Assembly: GCA_913045445.1 (NCBI GenBank)
Contig: CAJWQP010000014.1
Coordinates: 1 to 32,679, forward strand
Length of the DNA: 32,679 nucleotides
Origin: an uncultured Nitrospina sp.
GTDB taxonomy: Bacteria; Nitrospinota; Nitrospinia; Nitrospinales; VA-1
Direction: 5' to 3'
Shown here: positions 16,984 through 26,097 of the stretch, one piece after another
How the letters are laid out: every line of letters begins with the position of its first letter
Numbering within the stretch: the stretch's first letter is position 1
The notes under the pieces: generated by a model
The model's database searches: none
Told to the model about the DNA's origin: nothing
Seen by the model: only the letters and a program-made list of their open reading frames with translations
Program-made: the position numbers and the translations under genes

Positions 16984-17340
16984 ATGACACATAAAATTGC
17001 CTTTATCTCCTACCCCATTATCAATCTGGAAAAGTCGATTGTCTTCTACCGTGATTTGCTCAGACTAAAACTGTTGTTCACTAAAGATAACTGGGCGGAA
17101 TTTGATATTGATGGTCAGAGGCTGGCAATTCACGAAGAAAAATACAGGGCGCGGTCGGATAACAAATCCGGAGCCACAGTCTATTTAGAGGCGAATCCTA
17201 TCGAAGAAATGGTTGAATCACTGCAATCCAGGGGAGTAATATTTCATGGGGAAATTGAGACTTATCCATACGGCAAATTAATCAGGTTTTCCGATCTGGA
17301 CAACAATCCTCTGGGCTTGTATGAACCGCCTGTGAAGTAA
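16984..17340 (+). CDS. VOC-superfamily (glyoxalase/dioxygenase-like) small protein
   Basis: The 118-residue protein has the vicinal-oxygen-chelate pattern. An opening beta strand leads into SIVFYRDLLRLKLLF (18-32), then AEFDIDGQRLAIHEE (38-52), a central ATVYLEA strand (64-70), and the closing RFSDLDNNPLGLYEPP (100-115). This matches the single-domain glyoxalase/bleomycin-resistance fold. Likely metal ligands are His51 and the C-terminal Glu113, but the set is not the complete one of glyoxalase I, so the reaction is open. There is no clear Shine-Dalgarno. It lies 89 bases before moaC on the same strand; a link to molybdopterin synthesis is not evident. Confidence 0.8.
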   Translation: MTHKIAFISYPIINLEKSIVFYRDLLRLKLLFTKDNWAEFDIDGQRLAIHEEKYRARSDNKSGATVYLEANPIEEMVESLQSRGVIFHGEIETYPYGKLIRFSDLDNNPLGLYEPPVK

Positions 17341-17429
17341 GAAATATAGAGACACCGTTGATATTAAATGAATATGATTTTAAGTGAATTCATGTTGTCT
17401 GCTAATAGTAGATATTGTAATATTGATTT

Positions 17430-17954
17430 ATGACTAATCCTTTGACACATTTTAATGAAGAGGGTCGCGCCCGCATGGTGGATGTCGGTGACAAAAATAT
17501 CACTGAGCGGGTAGCAGTCGCCATCGGCGAAGTACACTTAAGACCTGAAACGATGCGCCTCATTAAGGAAGGGGAAATAAAAAAAGGCGATGTTCTGGCT
17601 GTCGCCCAGATCGCCGGAATCATGGGGGCTAAAAAGACACCCGATGTGATTCCAATGTGTCACCCCCTGCTCCTGACAAATGTAGATATTGCTTTTAAGG
17701 AAGAACTGGAGCCGGCTAAGGAAACAGGTTTATGCTGTATAAAAATTACGGCTACCGTTAAAGTCACCGGGCAAACAGGGGTCGAGATGGAAGCTCTGAC
17801 AGCCGTATCAATAGCCGCATTGACTATTTACGATATGTGTAAAGCGATTGACCGGGAAATGTATTTCACAAATATAGGATTGCTTCAAAAATCAGGTGGA
17901 AAATCAGGTACCTTCAGCAAAGATAAAGTTGGCACCACTCCTTCTGTGAAATAA
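17430..17954 (+). CDS. moaC: Cyclic pyranopterin monophosphate synthase MoaC
   Basis: MoaC converts 3',8-cyclo-7,8-dihydro-GTP to cyclic pyranopterin monophosphate, the second step of molybdenum cofactor synthesis. The 174-residue protein is slightly longer than E. coli MoaC. It has all the signature blocks: [12 protein letters not shown] (16-27), [21 protein letters not shown] (50-70), the active-site IPMCHPL (74-80), [12 protein letters not shown] (115-126), [12 protein letters not shown] (131-142), and the C-terminal KSGGKSG. The start ATG lacks a strong ribosome binding site. It heads moaC-moaD-moaE; moaA and moaB are not in the window. Assignment is very secure. Confidence 0.97.
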   Translation: MTNPLTHFNEEGRARMVDVGDKNITERVAVAIGEVHLRPETMRLIKEGEIKKGDVLAVAQIAGIMGAKKTPDVIPMCHPLLLTNVDIAFKEELEPAKETGLCCIKITATVKVTGQTGVEMEALTAVSIAALTIYDMCKAIDREMYFTNIGLLQKSGGKSGTFSKDKVGTTPSVK

Positions 17955-17974
17955 TTGAAGTGATTTAAGCACTC

Positions 17975-18226
17975 ATGATTACAGTAAAATATTTTGCCAG
18001 CCTGAGAAACGTTGCCGGCAAAGAAGAAGAACAGTTTGACTTGGGAAATGAAACAACGCTTGAGAAATTGAGCGATGAAATTGAAAAAACGGCCCCCAAA
18101 ATCAGCGAAATGATCCGGGGAAACAATGTTATGGTTTCCGTTAATCTGAATGTGGTCCAGCCCGGCGCAATCATAAAAGATGGAGACGAAGTGGCTTTCC
18201 TCCCTCCGTTTTCCGGTGGATGTTGA
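17975..18226 (+). CDS. moaD: Molybdopterin synthase small subunit MoaD with C-terminal Gly-Gly-Cys
   Basis: MoaD is a ubiquitin-like sulfur carrier whose C-terminal Gly-Gly is thiocarboxylated and inserted into MoaE to donate sulfur to the pterin. The 83-residue protein opens with VKYFASLRNVAG, has a central TTLEKLSDEIEKTAP and ends in VAFLPPFSGGC, so the family is clear. The oddity is the last residue: codons GGT GGA TGT are followed by TGA, leaving a cysteine after the double glycine that normally ends the protein. It lies 20 bases after moaC and 12 before moaE. If the Cys is real, it would have to be removed or tolerated. Confidence 0.93.
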   Translation: MITVKYFASLRNVAGKEEEQFDLGNETTLEKLSDEIEKTAPKISEMIRGNNVMVSVNLNVVQPGAIIKDGDEVAFLPPFSGGC

Positions 18227-18238
18227 AAGGAAAATATT

Positions 18239-18676
18239 ATGAGCACTGCTTTAGAATCTAACATAAGAATTCAACGGGAAGACTTTGTCATAACGGATGA
18301 AATTGAAGCGATCAAAAAAGCTTCCCGCAATATCGGCGGTATTGTTACTTTTCTAGGAACTGGTCGTGAGCTATCAAAGGGAGAAAATATTTCCCAACTC
18401 AATTTCGAGCACTATCCTAAAATGGCCGAAAAAAAACTGGAAGAAATCCGCCAACAGGCCATCAAAGATTACGGGATAATCGAAATGAGTATTATCCACC
18501 GAATCGGAGAAATTGAAATTGGAGAAAATATTGTCCTTATCGTTGCGGCGGGTGAACATCGAAAAGAAGCATTCAAAGCCTGCGAATGGGCAATAACGGA
18601 ACTCAAACGCATCACCCCCATTTGGAAAAGAGAAACAACTTCGACAGGTGAAGTCTGGGTGCAAGACACCCCGTAA
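18239..18676 (+). CDS. moaE: Molybdopterin synthase catalytic subunit MoaE
   Basis: MoaE is the large subunit of molybdopterin synthase and binds cyclic pyranopterin and the MoaD tail. The 145-residue protein has GGIVTFLGTGRE (33-44), HRIGEIEIGENIVLI (86-100), the GEHRKEAFKACEWAI block (104-118) and the active-site ELKRITPIWKRE (120-131), with the lysines expected in family members. A ribosome binding site GAAAGGAAAA precedes the ATG by about seven to nine bases. It is 12 bases from moaD and is followed after 39 bases by the addB-like gene. Assignment is secure. Confidence 0.96.
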   Translation: MSTALESNIRIQREDFVITDEIEAIKKASRNIGGIVTFLGTGRELSKGENISQLNFEHYPKMAEKKLEEIRQQAIKDYGIIEMSIIHRIGEIEIGENIVLIVAAGEHRKEAFKACEWAITELKRITPIWKRETTSTGEVWVQDTP

Positions 18677-18715
18677 CTAGACATCACAAGCTGTTCACAC
18701 CCATACAAGTAGCTT

Positions 18716-21439
18716 ATGGCTGAGTCCACCTCAAGGGATACCCCTATCCTAACGGTCAGTTCACGTCTGGCCAGGCACCTTCTCTTTAAAAACAGCGAGG
18801 AACAAAGAAAAATTGGCAAACAGGTATGGGAAACTCCGCCGATTCAAGATTTAGACTCCTGGTTCAGAGATAAGTGGAAGGGGTCATGGCCCGACCGTTA
18901 CATCCTGTCCCATACACAATCTATAAAAATCTGGGAATCTATTATCGAGAACGATCCAGAATGCAAACATACAATCAGAAATGAAAGCATTCAAAAAGAA
19001 TGGAATCTTTTAAACCGCCGATCATCCGCACAAAAAGCGGCGGAAGCGTATCGTTTCATCAAAGAGTACAAGTTGAGCATAAATACAAATCAAACCCAAT
19101 ACGTCAAGGAAACAAATTTATTCGCAAAATGGGCAAAAAAATACAAAAGAGCAATTGATGATAAAAAGGCTATAGATATTGCTGATCTGATTGATGTCGT
19201 TCGCCAGGGCATGAAAGATCATCACATCCCGATCCCAAAACAGATTGAGCTTAAAGGATTCGAAGAAATCACCCCACAACTTGAAACTTGGCTCGATTTT
19301 CTAAGAAAGCAGAGTACCCAGGTATTTCTTAACCCAGACCCAAAAAGCGAAACAACATTTATCCTCAGCAACATTGCTCTGGGTAAAAATATCCAAATCC
19401 ATTCACTGGCCGATAGAAAAGAAGAATCTCTTTATTGCGCCCGCTGGATTCGCTCCACATATAAAAAAGGAGTAAATATTGGCATCATCGTTCCAGAATT
19501 GGATCAATACCGGCAATGTTTGCACAAAGATTTGAGTTCGAACCTGACCCCTTCATCCATCTATCCGTGGGAAGACACTGAACTCCCGTTCGACATCTCC
19601 CTCGGCACACCCCTTGCCGAAGAACCGATGATCCAGGTCGCTTTAAATATTTTATCCATACCAAAGCACGGAATCTCCCTGGAAAGATTTTTACATGTCA
19701 TAAAAAGTTCCTATTTATCTTGTGGTCGCAACAATGAAAAAGCAGGCAATGAACTGGAAATAAAACTGCATAAAGAACAACTGACCACAATATTTCTAGA
19801 CAAACTTGACGCTCATTATACGGCCAGTTCCTCTCCAGACCTGGCAAAGCTGATCTCAAATTTAATTCTACTTTCAGGTTCAAAGGAATCACAATTCCCC
19901 AGCACATGGGCAAAACAGTTTGCCGTTTTACTCGATAAGGTTGGGTGGATGTCAAAATATTCGGGCCAAAAATTTTCCAGCAAAGAAATGCAGTGTTTGC
20001 GGACTTGGAATGAATGCCTTGACGACCTTGCATCACTGGATTCGTTTATCGGGAAAGTGGATCGCCAGGAAGTAATACTGGAGCTGAAACAAATCACCAG
20101 CGAAAAACCTTTTCAGGTAAAAACCAAAGAACAACCCATCCAGATACTCGACTTAAAGGAATCCGCCGGAATTACTTTCGATCACCTTTGGGTGATGGGC
20201 TGTCATTCCGATTGTCTGCCTGCACAACCCAGCCCAAATCCTTTTCTTTCATTAGGCTTGCAAAAAAGAAAAGGGCTACCACATTGTGACCCAAAACGCG
20301 AGCTTCAGTTTGCTGAACAAACATTGCATCGACTTCTTTCATCATCCGATAATATTGTTTTCAGCTACCCACTCTGGGAAAAAGAAAACAAACTTCAGGT
20401 AAGCCCATTGTTAAGTTTTCCCGCAATCAAAGAAACGCAATTCACTATCAATGAAACACACCGGGTTAAAGACCTGATGCAAGCACCTGAGCAATACGAA
20501 ATTTGGCAGGATGCGCACAACATCCCCCCCCATCAACATGAAATTGAAGTATTTTCAATAAAGGGCATGAGCGCAGGCTACAGAGTGATTAAAAATCAGG
20601 CCGACTGTCCGTTCCAAGCATTCGCCGCCCACCGCTTGCGGGCTGAACCTTTCGAAATATCTGCCATTGATTTCGACTCACGAGAAAGAGGAATTCTCAT
20701 TCATAAAGCGCTGGAACTATTCTGGAAAAAACACAAAACTCGCGAAAATCTCAATAGCCTAAAATTAAATAATGCTCTGAAAACTGAACTGGCAATCTGC
20801 ATTCAAGAAGCAATGCAAGTCAACAGCGATCGGTTGCTGAAACAAACCCGGTTCGCCGAAATGGAAGAGGAGCGCACGGTTAAAATATTGCTTGAATGGA
20901 TGGACGAAGAGTTACTGCGTTCAGACTTCACGGTAACGCATGAAGAAAAGGGGAGCACTATTACTATTGACAAACTAAAGCTCCGCCTGCGAATCGACAG
21001 AATTGATACGACCTCTGCCAAAGATATCATTCTCATTGATTATAAAACAGGTGCAGTTAAAACAAGTGCATGGTTTACCGAGCGCATACAAGACCCTCAA
21101 TTACCACTCTACGCATGCAAGTTAGCACCACGGGCCATCGCCTTCGCCAGTATCGCTAAAGGTAAAATCACCTGGCACTCTGTGTTTGATGATTCCAGCT
21201 CCATAAAATCACTGGGGATAAAAGCACGTATTCCAAAGGATATTCAATGCACGGATTGGACCATGTTACTGGACTACTGGCAAAGAAACTTATCAAAAAT
21301 TGGAAAAGAATTTATGGATGGAGTGCTCATAATAAACCCCTTAAAACCAGGCGAGACATGCAGAAATTGCGGTTATCAGACTCTATGTCGAGTTGGAGAT
21401 ACCGAGCCAGATGACGACCATGGGGAACTCGTGGAATGA
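18716..21439 (+). CDS. addB: AddB-like PD-(D/E)XK nuclease with predicted Fe-S cluster
   Basis: The 907-residue protein has a divergent inactivated-helicase-like N-terminal region (about 1-600) and a C-terminal RecB-family nuclease. The nuclease shows His663 (GILIHKAL), Asp761 (LRIDRID) and the catalytic IDYKTG with Asp775 and Lys777. Four cysteines frame it: Cys631 in DCPFQAF, and Cys882, Cys885 and Cys891 in CRNCGYQTLC, the arrangement that holds a 4Fe-4S cluster in AddB. It should partner the next gene in processing double-strand DNA ends for RecA-dependent repair. No Walker A motif is visible, as for a non-ATPase subunit. It overlaps addA by four bases (ATGA). The start ATG has no strong Shine-Dalgarno, and its close position after moaE may reflect read-through transcription. 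Confidence 0.87.
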   Translation: MAESTSRDTPILTVSSRLARHLLFKNSEEQRKIGKQVWETPPIQDLDSWFRDKWKGSWPDRYILSHTQSIKIWESIIENDPECKHTIRNESIQKEWNLLNRRSSAQKAAEAYRFIKEYKLSINTNQTQYVKETNLFAKWAKKYKRAIDDKKAIDIADLIDVVRQGMKDHHIPIPKQIELKGFEEITPQLETWLDFLRKQSTQVFLNPDPKSETTFILSNIALGKNIQIHSLADRKEESLYCARWIRSTYKKGVNIGIIVPELDQYRQCLHKDLSSNLTPSSIYPWEDTELPFDISLGTPLAEEPMIQVALNILSIPKHGISLERFLHVIKSSYLSCGRNNEKAGNELEIKLHKEQLTTIFLDKLDAHYTASSSPDLAKLISNLILLSGSKESQFPSTWAKQFAVLLDKVGWMSKYSGQKFSSKEMQCLRTWNECLDDLASLDSFIGKVDRQEVILELKQITSEKPFQVKTKEQPIQILDLKESAGITFDHLWVMGCHSDCLPAQPSPNPFLSLGLQKRKGLPHCDPKRELQFAEQTLHRLLSSSDNIVFSYPLWEKENKLQVSPLLSFPAIKETQFTINETHRVKDLMQAPEQYEIWQDAHNIPPHQHEIEVFSIKGMSAGYRVIKNQADCPFQAFAAHRLRAEPFEISAIDFDSRERGILIHKALELFWKKHKTRENLNSLKLNNALKTELAICIQEAMQVNSDRLLKQTRFAEMEEERTVKILLEWMDEELLRSDFTVTHEEKGSTITIDKLKLRLRIDRIDTTSAKDIILIDYKTGAVKTSAWFTERIQDPQLPLYACKLAPRAIAFASIAKGKITWHSVFDDSSSIKSLGIKARIPKDIQCTDWTMLLDYWQRNLSKIGKEFMDGVLIINPLKPGETCRNCGYQTLCRVGDTEPDDDHGELVE

Positions 21440-24400
21440 ATGTATTCACTGATGCACAGCAAAGGCAACAGGCACTGGACCCAACCTGTTCATTTCTTGT
21501 GCAAGCTCCCGCTGGATCAGGAAAAACAGAGTTACTGATCCAAAGATACCTCAAACTATTGGGTGGAGTGGAGTATCCCGAGCAAATTCTGAGTATGACT
21601 TTCACCCGTAAAGCGGCAGGGGAAATGAAAACACGAATTCTCGACGCATTAAAGAGAGGGTTAGACGATACACCTCCAGATTCCGATCACGAACGCCAGA
21701 CCTGGAAGCTGGCCAAACTTGCCCTGCAAAGAGACAAGAAACTTGACTGGCGCCTTCTGGACAACCCAAATCAGTTAAGAATTCTGACGATGGATTCATT
21801 TTGCGCTGGCATTATCAAACAAATGCCCGTCCTTTCATGGATGGGAGGTCCGCTCGACATCAAAGATAATGCCGATGACCTTTACAGAGAAACTGCAAAA
21901 CGTTTACTGGCGAAGGTCGAGAGTAATGATGATACAGGTGAAAAAATACGCACAGTTTTAAAACACCTGGACAACTCTAAACAAGCTTTCCTCACACGAG
22001 TTATCCAGCTCCTGCAAAAACGAGATCAGTGGATCATTCCATTTTTCAACAAATTCATTATCAACGATGACAAACGAAAAGAACTTGAAGGAATATATTC
22101 AAGTTTAATTGAATCCGTTCTGATTGAACTTCACAGCATTCTGCCAGCAGTGCTAAAACAACTTCCCCCATTGGCCAATTTTTCTGTCAGCAATCTGATC
22201 ATTGACAACCCGGAACACTCTATCGCCGCTCTAACCGACATGAACTCCCTACCGTCGCCAACCATCAGTCATCTGCAACAATGGAAGGCAATGGCTGAAC
22301 TGCTTTTAACCGCAGAAGGAAATATTCGAAAGAACGTAAATACATCTATCGGCTTCCCTGCCGGAAAAAAAGAACCCACCGCAATTATGAAACAGCGTTT
22401 CGTCGAACTTTTAGAATCGCTCGCCCAACATGAGACGTTTATAGAGAAACTGCACGAAGCACGGAACCTGCCTGATCCATATTTCACAGATGAAGAATGG
22501 AATGTTTTGAAATCCACATTAATGCTTTTGCCCGACATGGCCGACACACTGAGGCATATTTTTGCAGAACAGGGTAAAACTGATTTCACCGAAATATCCC
22601 TGTCTGCACGCGAGGCCCTGGGAAGTGAGGATGACCCAACCGATCTCCTTCTCTATCTCGATTATAAATTCCAACATATTCTGGTAGATGAGTATCAAGA
22701 CACCTCATACAAACAATACGACCTCTTATTAAGACTCACTGCAGGTTGGATGCCTGATGATGGTCGGACCATGTTCATTGTTGGCGATCCCATGCAATCC
22801 ATTTACAGATTCCGTGATGCAGAAGTCGGACTATTCCTGAAAACTAAAAATGAAGGAATTGGATCCATCAAATTTTTATTTCTTGCGCTCAAAACAAACT
22901 TTCGGTCACAAAAGAATATTGTTGACTGGGTTAATCAGTGTTTCAGCACCGTGTTTCCAGAAATCGATAATCAGGATCTGGGAGCAATAGCATACTCCTC
23001 TTGCGAAGCCGCTTTACCTGAAGACAAACTACCCGGAGTAGTCATTCATTCAATCCATGATGATGCTAATGACGATGATGCAACTCAAATCGCAAACCTT
23101 GTAACATCTCTTCGCAAACAACATAAAGATAAAACAATTGCCATCCTCGTTCGTGCCCGTAGCCATCTGACTACAACCATACAAAAGTTTCATGAGAAAG
23201 GCATACGATTTCGCGCGGAAGATATTGATCCGCTCACTTCACGTCCAGAAATAATGGATTTACTATCGCTGATGCGAGCCCTGATTTCCCTCACTGACCG
23301 TGTCGCATGGCTATCTGTTCTGCGTGCTCCCTGGTGTGGATTATCTATGGATGATCTACATAAACTTTGCGCCGCTGATGAAAACAGCCCAGTATGGAAT
23401 TTATTAAATGATCAAAAAAGAATCGATACCCTAAGTACCACTGGGCGTCATCGGATCAACCACATCAAAACCACATTTAATCGTGCTTTGAAGGCGTTGC
23501 CTGTGTCAAATTTCCGCGACCTGCTAGAAGGTTGCTGGATTCATTTAGGCGGGCCGGCCTGTTCCGATCAAGATACTTTTCAGGACATTGAAGTTTTCTT
23601 CGATAAAGTCAGCGATTTTCTGCAAACCCGTGACATGTCCCAATTGCGTTTTTTTCAGAGAGATTTAAAAAACCTCTTCGCCAATCCAATGGTTGAAGAA
23701 AATAACGCTGTGCAAATAATGACCATGCACAAGGCAAAGGGACTTGAGTTTGACTTTGTAATCCTCCCACGACTGGAAAGAACATCCAGTGTCGAAGAAA
23801 AAAGACTGGTTTATTGGATGCCGCATGGCGATGACTTGCTGGTCGCGCCTATCGAAGAAAAAGGAGGACCGTCTTCTAAAATATATAAATTTCTATCCCA
23901 GCTTGATCGGGAGAAATCCGACTTTGAAACACTTCGCCTGCTTTATGTAGCAACCACACGCACAAAGACACAACTTCACCTGTTTGGTCAATTTAGCAAA
24001 GACGAAGACTCTTCACCACGTAAAGGGTCTCTCTTAAATAAATTGTGGCCCTATATCAAAGACCATTGGCCCGAGAATTCAGAATCCGATAAATCCGCAG
24101 GCAAAACCGCCGAATTGCCAACGGCCAGTCCTATCCCTAAAATCAGACGAATTCCAGAAGACCATGAGCTCCCCGCCCCTCCCCCTGCCATTGATACTGG
24201 AATCGTTCCAGAACTGCAACATGAACCAGAAACTCCTGATTTTATCTGGGCCGGAAGCGGTGCGAGACACCTAGGCACAGTAATGCACCGATGTTTTCAA
24301 ATCATGGTAGAAGATGGACTGGACAATCTGAACGAGAGCAAAATTAAATTTTTTGAAAATAATTTATCCACCGCCCTGATGGCTCAGGGCCTGCCCCCTG

Positions 24401-24777
24401 AAATGAGCGGCGAGGAAATCAAAAAAGGAAAGATCATGCTCCGTAATATTCTTAGTCATGATAAAGGCAGGTGGATTCTGGAATCACATGAGGATTCCCA
24501 TTGCGAGTATCCTTTAACGCAGATCAAAAACAATACCTATCAATCAAGAGTGATCGACCGCACTTTCATCGACAAAGATAATATTCGCTGGATCATTGAT
24601 TATAAAACAGGACAACACCTCGGATCGGACCTGGAAAGCTTTTTTGCAAACGAAAAGGTTAGATATCAGAATCAACTCAATCAATACGAAAAGCTTCTGA
24701 AAATGTCTGGTGAGAAACGAACCATCAAAAAGGCCCTTTATTACCCCATGCATAAAGAACTGTTGATTCTCGATTAA
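21436..24777 (+). CDS. addA: AddA-like UvrD/RecB-family helicase-nuclease
   Basis: The 1113-residue protein is a superfamily 1A helicase fused to a RecB-type nuclease. Helicase motifs: Walker A APAGSGKT (24-31), motif Ia MTFTRKAAGEM (about 55-65), Walker B VDEYQDT (417-423), motif III region VGDPMQSIYRFRDA (about 450), and motif V MTMHKAKGLEFD (about 763). The C-terminal nuclease has His951 (GTVMHR), Asp1041 (VIDRTF) and IDYKTG with Asp1055 and Lys1057. With the AddB-like partner it would unwind and resect DNA breaks, the role of RecBCD in E. coli. It starts within the stop of addB (ATGA), implying translational coupling and fixed stoichiometry. Family is secure; Chi recognition cannot be judged. 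Confidence 0.93.
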   Translation: MNVFTDAQQRQQALDPTCSFLVQAPAGSGKTELLIQRYLKLLGGVEYPEQILSMTFTRKAAGEMKTRILDALKRGLDDTPPDSDHERQTWKLAKLALQRDKKLDWRLLDNPNQLRILTMDSFCAGIIKQMPVLSWMGGPLDIKDNADDLYRETAKRLLAKVESNDDTGEKIRTVLKHLDNSKQAFLTRVIQLLQKRDQWIIPFFNKFIINDDKRKELEGIYSSLIESVLIELHSILPAVLKQLPPLANFSVSNLIIDNPEHSIAALTDMNSLPSPTISHLQQWKAMAELLLTAEGNIRKNVNTSIGFPAGKKEPTAIMKQRFVELLESLAQHETFIEKLHEARNLPDPYFTDEEWNVLKSTLMLLPDMADTLRHIFAEQGKTDFTEISLSAREALGSEDDPTDLLLYLDYKFQHILVDEYQDTSYKQYDLLLRLTAGWMPDDGRTMFIVGDPMQSIYRFRDAEVGLFLKTKNEGIGSIKFLFLALKTNFRSQKNIVDWVNQCFSTVFPEIDNQDLGAIAYSSCEAALPEDKLPGVVIHSIHDDANDDDATQIANLVTSLRKQHKDKTIAILVRARSHLTTTIQKFHEKGIRFRAEDIDPLTSRPEIMDLLSLMRALISLTDRVAWLSVLRAPWCGLSMDDLHKLCAADENSPVWNLLNDQKRIDTLSTTGRHRINHIKTTFNRALKALPVSNFRDLLEGCWIHLGGPACSDQDTFQDIEVFFDKVSDFLQTRDMSQLRFFQRDLKNLFANPMVEENNAVQIMTMHKAKGLEFDFVILPRLERTSSVEEKRLVYWMPHGDDLLVAPIEEKGGPSSKIYKFLSQLDREKSDFETLRLLYVATTRTKTQLHLFGQFSKDEDSSPRKGSLLNKLWPYIKDHWPENSESDKSAGKTAELPTASPIPKIRRIPEDHELPAPPPAIDTGIVPELQHEPETPDFIWAGSGARHLGTVMHRCFQIMVEDGLDNLNESKIKFFENNLSTALMAQGLPPEMSGEEIKKGKIMLRNILSHDKGRWILESHEDSHCEYPLTQIKNNTYQSRVIDRTFIDKDNIRWIIDYKTGQHLGSDLESFFANEKVRYQNQLNQYEKLLKMSGEKRTIKKALYYPMHKELLILD

Positions 24778-25132
24778 AACCCCGCCCCTAACAAACAAAT
24801 AAACCTGACAACCGCATATATCCACAGGGTTTTTCATAGCGATACCTTAAAATTATTCCCTCCATGAACATTCCTGAAATCTAATTGCATCAAGTCCTGC
24901 ACTAATATTCCGATAAGAAAAATAGTTACAAAGACGTATGTTCCTGTGAAGAGCGAGTGGGTCGGCTTTGAACCAACGAACATTAAAAAAGCCCATCGCC
25001 AGAACAGGGGGATGGGCTTTTTTTATTGAACAAAAGGAAGGAAGAAAAATCAATCGGCGAGAAAAAAATAAAAACGGGCACCTCTATCTATTTGGCTATA
25101 AGTCATAAATATTCATATCGACTCTTTTTCTA
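24778..25132. other. Convergent intergenic region after addA and trxB
   Basis: The 355 bases hold no credible gene. About 125 bases before the terminator there is a possible structured stretch: ATGTTC near 24940 with GAACAT near 24978-24983, enclosing GGTCGGCTTTGAACC. A small RNA ending at the terminator is possible, but I see no clear promoter. The 108 bases between the terminator and trxB show nothing recognisable. Confidence 0.5.
24985..25024. terminator. Bidirectional Rho-independent terminator between addA and trxB
   Basis: AAAAAAGCCCATC (24985-24997) pairs with GATGGGCTTTTTT (25011-25023) around a 13-base loop. A-run and T-run flanks let it end transcription from both converging units: addA on the + strand and the alaC-to-trxB operon on the - strand. 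It is about 110 bases past the trxB stop and 210 past the addA stop. Confidence 0.9.
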
Positions 25133-26083
25133 TTAAGCGTTCACCTGTTCGGCCAGCCAGCGTTCGGCTTCTAATGCGGCGGCACAACCTGAACCTGCGG
25201 CGGTTATAGCTTGTCTATATTTGTGATCATGAACATCCCCCGCCGCAAATACTCCTTCAACACTGCTTTCCTGGGTTCCCGCCTTGACCTTGATGTACCC
25301 TGTCTCATCAAGATCCAGCTGACCTTCAAATACCTTGGTGTTAGGAGTATGCCCGATGGCATAGAAAATCCCCGCGACAGGAATATCCTTTACTTCGCCC
25401 GACTTAACATTTTTGACACGCGCGCCAGTAACAAAATCTTCGCCTATCGCATCTTCAAGAACAGCGTCCCAGATAATTTCCATTTTGGCATTATCGAAAG
25501 CGCGTTTTTGCATGATTTTAGATGCTCGCAGTTCATCACGTCGGTGAACCAGATAAACAACGGAACCAAACTTTGTCAAGTAGTCAGCCTCTTCAACCGC
25601 AGTATCCCCACCTCCAACGACCAGAAGAGGTTGATTGCGAAAAAATGGGAGCGCGCCATCACAAACCGCACAGGCAGACATCCCGTTGTTCCACATTTTT
25701 TCTTCGTTGGGTACCCCCATGCGGCGGGCGGTAGCCCCCGTGGCAATGATCACCGCCTTTGTCTGCACTTCTCTCTGATCTGACTTAATGGTGAAGGGTC
25801 GCTTGGAAAAATCGACTTCAGCAACATCTTCGCCCACCATTTCAGTGCCAAATCGCTCAGCCTGCTTACGAAACAATTGCATTAACTCAGGCCCTTGAAT
25901 TCCTTCTGGAAACCCGGGATAATTTTCCACATCGGTGGTGGTAGTCAGTTGCCCGCCAGCGGAACCGCCTACGACATATCCTTCAAACATAAATGGCTTC
26001 AAGTTAGCGCGGCCAGCGTAAATCGCCGCTGTGTGTCCCGCCGGACCTGAACCTATAATCACTAGATCCTTAACATCTGCCAT
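25133..26083 (-). CDS. trxB: Thioredoxin reductase (NADPH)
   Basis: TrxB passes electrons from NADPH through FAD and a dithiol to thioredoxin in the cytoplasm. The 316-residue protein is full length. It has the FAD loop IGSGPAGHTAAIYAGRA (10-26), the redox pair Cys138-Ala-Val-Cys141-Asp, the NADPH site GGGDTAVEEADYLTKF (about 158-173) with HRRDELRASK after it, and the closing GVFAAGDVHDHKYRQAITAAGSG motif region. AAAAGG stands about nine bases before the ATG. It is the last gene of the alaC-hom-thrC-SUMF1-trxB run, 14 bases after the SUMF1-like gene. Assignment is very secure. Confidence 0.97.
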   Translation of the reverse strand: MADVKDLVIIGSGPAGHTAAIYAGRANLKPFMFEGYVVGGSAGGQLTTTTDVENYPGFPEGIQGPELMQLFRKQAERFGTEMVGEDVAEVDFSKRPFTIKSDQREVQTKAVIIATGATARRMGVPNEEKMWNNGMSACAVCDGALPFFRNQPLLVVGGGDTAVEEADYLTKFGSVVYLVHRRDELRASKIMQKRAFDNAKMEIIWDAVLEDAIGEDFVTGARVKNVKSGEVKDIPVAGIFYAIGHTPNTKVFEGQLDLDETGYIKVKAGTQESSVEGVFAAGDVHDHKYRQAITAAGSGCAAALEAERWLAEQVNA

Positions 26084-26097
26084 CGTATAAAACCTTT

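Noticed and set aside
24950-24980. tRNA-like T-arm (GGGTCGGCTTTGAACC region)
   Set aside because: The loop does not fit TTCRANY on either strand, and no acceptor or anticodon stem can be built around it.
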